Of a stretch of 64,000 nucleotides of DNA, positions 9,857 through 19,500 are shown one piece after another. Position numbers and translations under genes: made by a program. This DNA comes from Spirosoma rigui. Lineage in GTDB: Bacteria; Bacteroidota; Bacteroidia; Cytophagales; Spirosomataceae. Under the pieces are notes generated by a model that saw only the letters and a list, made by a program, of their open reading frames with translations, had not been told where the DNA came from and ran no database searches. Location of the stretch: positions 2,852,001 to 2,916,000 of the forward strand of contig NZ_CP020105.1 of NCBI RefSeq assembly GCF_002067135.1, given 5' to 3'. How positions within the stretch are numbered: position 1 is the first letter of the stretch; each line of letters begins with the position of its first letter.

Positions 9857-10066
9857 GCGGATAAACGGCTTACCTTCTGCTTCACAAATGGGCTGTTTCA
9901 GAAACAAGAAGCCCTGCCTTACGAAATAGAAACGAGAGATACAGTGCACCTCGATCCCAAATCACCCTGGGAGCAGGTAGACTATGGCCCGTTCCGGCGA
10001 TCCGTTTCATGGGTGCCCCCTACTGAAACAGGCTGGGTGACCGACGTTCGTGCACCGGGTTGCTAG
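9857..10066 (+). pseudogene. Possible coding remnant without a start codon
   Basis: This frame is open for 69 codons between TGA at 9854 and TAG at 10064. It reads like protein (for example HLDPKSPWEQVDYGPFRRS, and later TETGWVTDV) but has no ATG. I do not recognise a family. It may be the remains of a decayed gene, or chance. Confidence 0.2.
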
Positions 10067-10382
10067 TTACACAACTGACGGTGGCTCCGCGTTTTTATGG
10101 CTATGGTCGGCGGCTTTGTGAAGGGAAATGCAGAGTACGTGTAAAATAGCACAACGAATATGAGTCACTCACTAACAGCCGGTGGGTAAAAAGTAGCCTA
10201 ACCCTGGTAGAATTGACTAATCGGGAGGCCCTATTTTAATTAGATGGTTACAATCTGTTAAGTGACGAATGTGGGCTGTATAAGTCATAATATGGTCGGT
10301 TGTTAGCCGTCAGACGCGTGGTATAGGGGCAAATAGTAAGTGATCTATTTATGTCATTGGTTAAATATTTGTTTTCAAATAT

Positions 10383-10390
10383 TATATTTG
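10383..10390 (+). promoter_or_regulatory. Candidate Bacteroidota -7 box for the TolC-Wzz-NRPS operon
   Basis: TATATTTG fits the Bacteroidota -7 consensus TAnnTTTG and lies 70 bases before the operon's first ATG in an AT-rich stretch. The nearest TTG (10357-10359) is 23 bases upstream, wider than usual for a -33 box, so the assignment is tentative. Confidence 0.4.
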
Positions 10391-10460
10391 TTAAACAAAA
10401 GACCGGGTTTTAGTGGCATAAGTAGTCAATTACTATAAATAATTTGCAACTGAGTTTTTT

Positions 10461-11285
10461 ATGGATCTTACCGTTTACAAGCTGCTACTTTTTATCCGGC
10501 AACGTATTACCCTACTTATCCTGTTAGGATTGTTCTTTAATTCGATTGCCACCGCTCAAACCATTAGTGCCCGTAAGTTGGTTTCCTTCGGCGCATCGTC
10601 GGGGCTGGCCGATGATACCCTGTATCTCGATATTGACCAGGATATTGCGGTGCAGCTGATCCCGTTCGATGAACTGGCAAAGGTGGCCTACCAACATTCC
10701 CCATACATTAAGTACCAGAACGAAATTACGAATGGCCTGAGCGCCAGCACTGATCTGGCAAAGGCCCAGATATTACAAAACATCGGTGGATACGCCAACT
10801 ATTCAACTGGTAATCAAACTATTCTGGCTTCGGGAGGTTCGGTGCGCCCGGGTGAGTCCACGCTTGGGCAAATTGCTAACGGTTACCGGGTGGGCGTCGA
10901 TTTACGGGTTTCGCTGTATGAATTATTTGGCCGTAAGCACCAGATTCGGCAGGCGCAGGCTAACTACCGGGCGTCGATTGTACAGAAGGAGTCAGTTGAA
11001 CTACAGTTGAAACAGCAATTGATCAGTGTGTACCAGGATATGATTACCGCGCAGCAGATTCTGAAGCTGCGATTGATTGACGAGCAGGCATCACTGGCAG
11101 CCTATCGGGTTGCGGAAGTTGAAAGCCAGAAAGGTCGAATTAGTGCCAATTTGTTGGCTGAAGCAACGAGTCGTTACGTGCAGAGTAAGAGCAGTACGGA
11201 GCAGACCAAAGGTGACTTCCTGAAAAACGTCCACTATTTTGAAGCGCTGGTGGGGGTTCCTATTCAACGGTTAAAGCGAAACTAA
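10461..11285 (+). CDS. TolC-family outer-membrane efflux/export protein, short form
   Basis: A 274-residue protein with a signal peptide (hydrophobic LLILLGLFF, ending ATAQ). The sequence from about residue 70 has TolC features: VAYQHSPYIKYQNEI, a strand-rich segment (VGVDLRVSLYELFGRKHQIRQAQANY) and long coiled-coil helices. Canonical TolC proteins have about 430-490 residues with two internal repeats; this one seems to hold only one repeat-equivalent. The next gene starts 10 bases later and encodes a polysaccharide chain-length/co-polymerase protein. The protein may stand in for a Wza-type outer-membrane channel, or serve export of the NRPS product. There is no frameshift sign that would restore a longer frame. 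Confidence 0.75.
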   Translation: MDLTVYKLLLFIRQRITLLILLGLFFNSIATAQTISARKLVSFGASSGLADDTLYLDIDQDIAVQLIPFDELAKVAYQHSPYIKYQNEITNGLSASTDLAKAQILQNIGGYANYSTGNQTILASGGSVRPGESTLGQIANGYRVGVDLRVSLYELFGRKHQIRQAQANYRASIVQKESVELQLKQQLISVYQDMITAQQILKLRLIDEQASLAAYRVAEVESQKGRISANLLAEATSRYVQSKSSTEQTKGDFLKNVHYFEALVGVPIQRLKRN

Positions 11286-11295
11286 TCGAACGGTC

Positions 11296-13473
11296 ATGAC
11301 ACTCGACGTATTTCTCCGCCTGCTGAAAAAGCAACTGATCTGGTTCATCCTGATCCCCTGCCTGACGGCAGTTACTGCCTGGTACGTCACAAAAGACGAA
11401 CCTAAAGTCTACGTTTCTCAGGCTACGCTCTATACGGGGCTTGCCTCCCGGTACACGCTGCTCACGGATAAACTGGGCAGCGGACCCGACCGGTCGGCCA
11501 GTGCGTTTGATAACCTGCTCACAACGCTCGGGTCTAAAGAAACCCTGCTTCAGGTGGGCGTGAGCCTGTTGGCCGATCACCTGAGTCTACAGCAACCTGA
11601 CAGCCTGGTACTGGGCGTAGCCGGCTTTGAGCAGCTCGAACGCGAAATTCCCCTCGACCTGCGGCTCCAGCTTATCGAGAATGGCGACGATCCGGCCAGC
11701 CTGCGCGCAACGATCGACAGCCTGTCGAAAACACCAACCGACAATCCGATTAAAAAGCTGCTGCTCACGTCGGCAACCTTCTATTCCATCCAGACGATTG
11801 GGGCCAAGCTGGTAGCGACCGCTCGCAAGAACACAAACGATGTGCTACAGATGGAGTACGAAGCCGAAGATCCGGCCGTAGCGCAGCGGACGCTTCACTA
11901 CGCGATCGACTTCCTCAATAAACGGCACGCCCTGCTCAAAACGTCGGAAACGAATTCGGTTGTCAGCTACTACGAGATCAAACTCAGAAAAGCCAAAGAG
12001 GCTCTTGACCGGGCTGAAGCAGATCTGAGAGCGTTTAATGTGCGCAACAAAGTGCTGGATTATGACGAAGAAGCCCGAACAGTAGCCAGCTCACGCGAAG
12101 CGTTGATTAGTGAGTACAATCAGGAGTTAGGGCGGAGAAATGCTGCCAAAGCATCACTGGATGCACTCAGCCGCCGTATGGGGCAACAGGGCGGAGTTCG
12201 TAACGCGAACAATGACCTGGCCGAAAAGCAGAAAAAACTGTCTGATGCCGAAGCAAAGCTGGCCAATGCCCGGGCTTATGGGCAGCCCAAAAATGTACTG
12301 GCCAAGTTGCAGGCGACAGTCGCCCAGTTATCAGATGAACTGAAAACGAGTGCCCAGCGCTACGACGCGGCCATGAACACGTCAGAGTCAGTTCCGCAGC
12401 AAACGATCAGTGCGGATCTGCTGGCTAAAAATCTGGAGTATGAAGAGTCGTCGGCCCGGATCGAACTCTACAAGAAACGAATCGATGAGTACAAGGCGAA
12501 GACCGACTCATACAGCCCACTGGGGTCGCAACTGCGCCAGCTCAAACGGCAGCTCAACGTAGCCGAGACGGAATACCTGTCTCTGTTGCAGAATGTTGAC
12601 CAGTCGCGTACCCGGCGCCAGGACGTATCGGTCGGCGGAACGCTGGAGATAATGGACGCGCCCAATTTTCCACTGGAGCCAAAACCATCCAAGCGTAGCC
12701 AGCTCATTATGCTGGGCTTTGGCGTTGGTATTTTTCTGGCCTTGCTGCTGGCGGGCATACGGTTCCTGGTCGACAAGCGGATTTACTCGCCGGAGCAGGC
12801 AGAGGCATTGATTGAAATGCCCATCACGGCCGTGTTTCCAACTGTGAAAAAGCCGGGCGTACTGTCGAACACAACGGTAGCGGCTAAAACCATGTTCGAG
12901 CAACTCGTCAACGCCATCAACATTGAACTGGCTCAGATCACCACGAAGCCCTATCCGCCCATCATAACCCTGTTCAGCATCAGAAGTAAGCAGGGGAAAA
13001 CCTGGGTAGCTCACGGCCTCAATCGACTCTATGCCAACGCCAATCAGCATGTAGCGTACTGCTATCCGCGCGTGAACGGAAAAGAACAACGCGAGACGAA
13101 AAACGGGGTCACTTACTATCCCTACACGATTCGACCGGATTTCATGAACGTAACGAGCGTCGACTACCTGGTTGATCACGATCTTGGGTTCGACGCCACG
13201 CAATACGATCGCATCATCCTGGAATTACCTGCCTTGTTCAATAATCAGATACCCGTTTATCTGCTCAACAGCAGTGCACTGTCGTTGCTGGTTGTTGATG
13301 CCGATAGCCCCTGGACCCGGGCCGAGAAACAGTTGTTGAGCCTGTACGTACGCGTGACGAAACAGCCGATCCTGACGGTACTTAACCGGGTCGAGGGCAG
13401 CTACGCCAACGCCGTTACCCAGGCCGAGGGTAAACAGGTCGTGGACCGGACAGAACGATCCCTGCAATCGTAG
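11296..13473 (+). CDS. Wzz/Wzc-like polysaccharide co-polymerase with degenerate kinase domain
   Basis: A 725-residue inner-membrane protein. An N-terminal Wzz domain contains TM1 (about 13-31); a long periplasmic coiled-coil region (about 210-450, including a GNVR-like segment around QLRQLKRQLNVAETEYLSLL) leads to TM2 (about 470-492). The cytoplasmic part resembles a bacterial tyrosine kinase: a Walker A-like FSIRSKQGKTWVA near 560 and YDRIILELPAL near 645. The Walker A first glycine is replaced, the Walker B aspartate is replaced by glutamate, and no tyrosine-rich tail is present, so kinase activity is doubtful. Such proteins set chain length in Wzy-dependent polysaccharide synthesis. It is 10 bases after the TolC-like gene and 44 bases before the NRPS-PKS gene. 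Confidence 0.85.
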   Translation: MTLDVFLRLLKKQLIWFILIPCLTAVTAWYVTKDEPKVYVSQATLYTGLASRYTLLTDKLGSGPDRSASAFDNLLTTLGSKETLLQVGVSLLADHLSLQQPDSLVLGVAGFEQLEREIPLDLRLQLIENGDDPASLRATIDSLSKTPTDNPIKKLLLTSATFYSIQTIGAKLVATARKNTNDVLQMEYEAEDPAVAQRTLHYAIDFLNKRHALLKTSETNSVVSYYEIKLRKAKEALDRAEADLRAFNVRNKVLDYDEEARTVASSREALISEYNQELGRRNAAKASLDALSRRMGQQGGVRNANNDLAEKQKKLSDAEAKLANARAYGQPKNVLAKLQATVAQLSDELKTSAQRYDAAMNTSESVPQQTISADLLAKNLEYEESSARIELYKKRIDEYKAKTDSYSPLGSQLRQLKRQLNVAETEYLSLLQNVDQSRTRRQDVSVGGTLEIMDAPNFPLEPKPSKRSQLIMLGFGVGIFLALLLAGIRFLVDKRIYSPEQAEALIEMPITAVFPTVKKPGVLSNTTVAAKTMFEQLVNAINIELAQITTKPYPPIITLFSIRSKQGKTWVAHGLNRLYANANQHVAYCYPRVNGKEQRETKNGVTYYPYTIRPDFMNVTSVDYLVDHDLGFDATQYDRIILELPALFNNQIPVYLLNSSALSLLVVDADSPWTRAEKQLLSLYVRVTKQPILTVLNRVEGSYANAVTQAEGKQVVDRTERSLQS

Positions 13474-13517
13474 CATAACACCATAAATGGCCAGTAGGAA
13501 CCAAACTATGTAAATGT

Positions 13518-16500
13518 ATGCACATTCATCCCGATGTTGATACGGAGTTGGCCACTGGCACACCGCTGCTGGTTCATCACCTTGTTGAACAGGCCGTCAA
13601 AGCCCATCAGGAGCGCGTGGCGGTTGTGTTTGGCAACGAGAAAATTACCTACGATCAACTGAACCAGCGGGCCGATGCCCTGTGTCAGGCGGTGCTGCAC
13701 CAGGCTCCCGATGCCGATCTGGTTGGCGTTAGTGCCACCCGCAGCCTTGATATGGTAGTAGGGGTACTGGCCATTCTCAAAGCGGGAAAAGCGTATTTGC
13801 CCCTCGACCCCGCTTATCCCCGGCAGCGTTTGCAGCAACTCGTGACCGACTCGGGTCTTACAGTCTGCGTGGCTACCGAGGTGGATCGGGCTACATTCGA
13901 GCCGCTGGGGCTGGCCGTAGTATTGCCCGGTCGGGATCTCCCGGCTACGAAGCAGACTGTGCTGCGCCAAAATCCTATTGCCTGCGTACTGTATACGTCC
14001 GGATCTACCGGTAAGCCAAAAGGTGTTTGCCTGGGTCATGCCGGGTTAATCAATCTGTTGAACTGGCAGTTGACCCATTCGGCAGCCGCTGCCGGGCTAC
14101 GGACGCTTCAGTTTTGTCACCTGAGTTTCGACGCATCCTTCCAGGAGCTGTTTGTTCCTCTGCTCAGTGGCGGTACGTTGTATCTGGTCGACGACAGCTA
14201 CCGGCTGGATGCGGGACGTCTCCTGCAGTTTATCGATACCGAACGAATCAGTCGGGTGTTTTTGCCGTACGTCGTCCTGCAGTATCTGGCCGAAACGGCC
14301 GATGCTGAACAAAAGTACCCAACCGCACTGGTCGACGTGATAACGGGAGGAGAACTGCTCAAGATCACCCCGCAGATTGCCCGTTTCTTTGCCGCCTTAC
14401 CGAACTGCACCCTCACAAATGTGTACGGGCCGACAGAAGCAAGCGTGTGGGTGACCGAAAATAAGCTCAAGGGTGACGCCCTTAACTGGCCCGCCATCCC
14501 ATCCATTGGAAAGCCAATTGCGGGTCTCGACGTATTTATCCTGGACGAGCAGGGGCAGCCAGTGCCCGACGGAGTGGTGGGTGAACTCTGCATTAGTGGC
14601 GTATGCCTGGCGTTGGGATACCTGAACCAACCCGCCCTGACCGCCGAAAAATTTAGCCGATACAACCACCCGCAGCGTGGTTCTGTCAACCTATATCGCA
14701 CGGGCGATCTGGCCCGCTACCAACCCGATGGCAGCCTGGACTTTCAGGGCCGGAAAGACGGGCAGGTGAAAATTCGCGGTAACCGCGTCGAAGTAGGGGA
14801 AATTGAGGTCGTGCTGGCGCAGCAGCCTGGTGTGCAGCAGGCCGTCGTTGTGGCCCGGGAGGATAGTTCCGGTGCCAAAATACTAATTGCTTACGTCATT
14901 GCGACTCCCGAAACGGATACGAAAGCATTGCGTAGTGCCATTGAAGAGCAACTGCCCGATTTCATGATTCCGGCCAATTTTGTCCGGCTGGAGGAGTTTC
15001 CCCGAACCAGCAGCGGTAAGGTCGACCGGAACGCGTTACCCGCTCCCGAGCGCAGGCGACCCGATACGGTGCCGTACCAAAAGCCGCGCACAGCGCTCGA
15101 AAAGATTGTCACCGAGCTATGGGCCTCGCTGCTCCAGTTCGATACGATTGGCGTCGCCGACAACTTTTTTGAACTGGGAGGCAACTCGCTTCTGGCACAG
15201 AAAACGGTGGCGGGCCTGAAGCAAAAAGACTATACGCTCCCCATTACCCGGCTCTATCAGTACCCGACCGCGGCTGCTATTGCCCGGTACCTGGAGCCTG
15301 CGGTATCCGGTCAGCCCGCCCGGTCGGTTAGTCCGTCTCCGCAGGCCGCTCTGGCTGCCCATGTCGACGTAGCGGTAATTGGGATGGCAGGCCGGTTCCC
15401 CGGTGCCAGTACCATTGATCAACTGTGGGAGGTGCTGAAGCAGGGCCGGGAAACAACTCGATTTTTCTCGCCCGATGAACTGGATCCAACCATTCCCGAG
15501 CATATTAAGAATGACCCGCTCTACGTGCCTGCCCGGGGCATTATCGACAATGCCGATCAGTTCGATGCCCTATTTTTCGGGCTGACGCCCAAGCTGGCTG
15601 AGCTGATGGATCCGCAACAGCGGGTTTTTCTGGAGATCGCCTGGGAAACGCTCGAACAGACCGGTTACCTGCCCCAGCATTATAACGGTCGCGTCGGGGT
15701 ATTTGCGGGTTGCGGCAACAACACCTACTACCTCAATAACGTACTCGGGAATCAGTCACTGATCGACCAGATCGGCGCGTTTCAGGTGATGACGGTTAAC
15801 GAGAAAGACTACATCGCATCCCGAACGGCCTATCAGCTGAACCTCACAGGACCAGCGGTAAGTGTTTATTCGGCCTGTTCAACTTCATTACTCGCCATCA
15901 CTCAGGCCGTACAGAGCATCCGCAGTGGACAATGTGAGGTAGCGCTGGCGGGTGGCGCCAGCATTACGGCCCCCGTCAACAGTGGCCACCTATACCAGGA
16001 GGGGGCCATGTTAAGTCGGGACGGACACTGCAACTCGTTCGATGCGGATGCCAAAGGAACGGTTTTCAGCGACGGTGCCGGTGTGGTGCTGCTGAAAAGC
16101 GCAGCCGCTGCCCAGCGCGATGGCGATACCATCTACGCCCTGATCAAAGGTGTGGGCGTCAACAACGACGGAGGGGGCAAAGGAAGCTTCACTGCACCAA
16201 ACGCCGACGGACAGGCGGGTGCCATCAGCATGGCTATTGCCGATGCCGGAATCGATCCGGCCACGATCAGCTACGTGGAAACCCACGGTACAGGAACTCC
16301 GGTGGGTGATCCAATCGAAATAGACGGGCTGGTCAGTGCCTTTGGCGAACAAACTGAGCGGCAGTTCTGCGCCATTGGCTCCGTCAAAAGTAACATGGGG
16401 CACCTGACCCAGGCCGCCGGGGTGGTTGGCTTCATCAAAGCGACGCTGGCCCTGCACAATCGGCAGATTCCGGCTTCGCTCGGGTTTCGTACTCCTAACC

Positions 16501-19500
16501 CCGCCATTGATTTTGCGAACAGCCCGTTCTTCGTCAACACTAAACTCACCGACTGGAGCACGAAGGCCGACCAGCCGCGTCGGGCGGGCGTAAGCTCATT
16601 CGGGGTAGGAGGGACCAACGTGCATGTTGTGCTGGAAGAAGCGCCGGTTGACCCGTCAGCGTCTGCTGTAGGTCAGGTAGCCGCAGCCCCGGAGCGACCT
16701 GTACAACTGATCACCTGGTCGGCAAAGACGCCCGGAAGTCGGGACACGTATGCTGGTTTGCTGGCTAATGCGCTGACCGATGCCAACGCACCTGCCCTGG
16801 CTGATGTAGCCTTTACACTCCAGACGACCCGCGCCGACTTTGGCCATCGGCGCTTTGTCCTCGCCACATCGACCGCCGAGCTGGTTAGCACCCTTCGTCA
16901 GTCTGCGGAAGTGCTGCCAGCTACGAAATCCCTGCCCGACGAGGTTGTTTTCCTGTTTCCCGGTCAGGGGGCGCAGTATCTTAACATGGGTCGCACCTTC
17001 TACGAGCGCGAGGTCGTGTTCCGGGAGGCCGTTGATACGTGTGCTGAGCAGTTACTGGCCCACCTGGACGTAGACATTCGCTCGGTCATGTATCCCGGTA
17101 GCGTCGACGCCGAGGCTGAGCAGCGACTGAAAAATACCCGCTATACACAACCCGCGCTATTCGTTACCGAATACGCGATGGCCCGTCTATGGATGAGCTG
17201 GGGTGTCAGGCCTACGGTTTTTTGTGGCCATAGTATCGGGGAATTTGTGGCGGCTCATCTAGCGGGTGTATTCAGCCTGGCTGATGCGCTGACCCTAATC
17301 GCGGCTCGTGGCCGGATGGTCAGTGGGTTGCCGCGCGGTAGTATGCTGTCAGTACGTATGGATGCCGATGCCGTGCAGACGATGATGCCCCCGGCGCTAT
17401 CGATGGCGGCCGTAAACAGCCGGAACCTGTGTGTGGTAGCGGGGCCGGATGAATACATTGCAGATTTTGCCCGGTTGCTGGATGAGAAAGATATTCCGAA
17501 TCGACTGCTGCAAACGAGTCACGCATTCCACTCCGCTATGATGGACCCCATTGTGAGCCAGTTTGAGGCTATTGTGTCGGGCATTTCGCTGAGCCGGCCA
17601 CAACAGCCTTTAGTATCGACGGTGACGGGTGGGTATATGACTGATGCGCAGGCAACCGATCCTCATTACTGGGCCAACCACCTTCGGCAGACGGTGCGTT
17701 TTGCCGATGCAGTTGACACGCTGTCGGAGCAGGAAAATCTGTTGTTGCTCGAGGTGGGGCCCGGCGGGGCACTGGCTACGCTGGTTCGCCAGCAGCTCGG
17801 TAAACGGCCGGCTACGGTGTTGACCAGCCTGCCTACTTACGGAGGGCCGCCGGCCGACTATCTGGTACTGCTCAAAACGCTGGGCCAGATCTGGATGGCG
17901 GGTCTGACTCCCGACTGGAAGGCATTTTACAACGGTCAGCCCCGGCGGATTGTGAAGTTGCCTGCCTACGCATTTGACCGGAAACGCTGCTGGGTTAACC
18001 CGGTCATCCGTGAAACCGTAACCCGAACTAACCCACAATTGCCCATTGCGGCAGCCGTACCCATTGAACCCAATGCAGACATTCATACCACATCAGTTCT
18101 CATGAGAAAAGATTTACTAATCGACAAGGTAAAAGAGATACTGGAAGATGCATCCGGTATTGACATGGACGGGGTAACACCCGATATGACTTTCCTGGAA
18201 ATTGGTCTCGATTCACTGTTACTGACGCAGGTATCCCTGACGTTTAAACGTGAATTCGGGTTGCCAATCACCTTCCGCCAGTTAACGGGCGATTACGCTA
18301 CCCCGGGTCAACTGGTCGACTACCTGGACCAGAACCTGCCCGCCGACGCCTACCAGCCTGCACCGGTTGCAGCGCCCGCGGCTACTCCTGTATCTGTTGC
18401 CCCGGCAATGGCTCCCGTACCAGCCGCGCCGGTTTATGCGCCGGCCCCCGCAATGCCAATGGCGGCCAGCCCCGAAGGCGAATCGGCCCTGAGTCTCATT
18501 GCCCAGCAGCTGCAGCTATTGGGTAAACAACTGGCACTGCTCCAGGGTAACGCACCGGCGCAGGTCGTTGCTCCGGTTCCGGCGGCTCCCATTGCGCAGC
18601 CACCCGTCGCTGCCAAAGCCAGTCCGGCTCCCGCGGCCGCAGCGCCAAAATTGACCCGGCCGGATTTGAGTCCGGAAGAAGAAGCCGAACTAAAGAAACC
18701 CTTTGGTGCTACCGCCCGCATTGAGCGGCAGGCGTCAGGGTTGAGTGACAGGCAACATGACTTCCTGCAGCAGATTACGGCTCAGTACAACCAGAAAACG
18801 GGCGGCAGCAAAGCCTACGCGCAGCAAAATCGGGGGCACATGGCCGATCCGCGCGTTGTATCCGGATTCCGCCCGTTGACCAAAGAGATTGTATATCCGT
18901 TGGTCATCAATCGGTCGAAGGGCAGTAGGCTGTGGGACATTGACGGAAATGAATACATCGATGTGCTCAATGGGTTTGGGTCAAATATGTTCGGGTACCA
19001 GCCCGATCTGATCAAACAGGCCCTGCACGAGCAGGTCGAGAATGGATTTGAAGTAGGGCCGCAGCACGAGTTGGCGGGCGAAGTAAGCCGCCTGGTTTGT
19101 GAGTTGACCGGTGCCGATCGGTCGGCTCTGTGCAGTACCGGTTCCGAAGCCGTGCTGGGTACCATGCGCATAGCCCGTACCGTAACCGGACGTTCGTTGA
19201 TAGTGGCCTTCTCGGGTTCATACCACGGAATTGTCGATGAAGTCATCATCCGGGGGACCAAAAAGCTGAAGTCGTATCCGGCCGCGCCGGGTATCATGCC
19301 GGAGTCGGTGCAGAATATGTTGATTCTGGACTACGGTACTGAAGAGAGTTTGAAGATCATTCGGGAACGCGCTCATGAGCTGGCTGCTGTACTGGTTGAA
19401 CCCGTGCAAAGTCGCCGGCCCGAATTTGTGCCGATCGATTTCCTGAAAGAGGTTCGGGCCATCACCGCTGCTTCAGGAACGGCGCTTATTTTCGATGAGA

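Larger units (their letters stand above)
9698..10460. other. Long intergenic region before the export/NRPS operon
   Basis: About 760 bases with no convincing complete gene. The one coding-like stretch (9857-10066) is listed separately. The last ~150 bases are distinctly AT-rich and probably carry the promoter and regulatory sites of the TolC-Wzz-NRPS operon. No tRNA, IS end or clear long repeat was seen. Confidence 0.6.
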
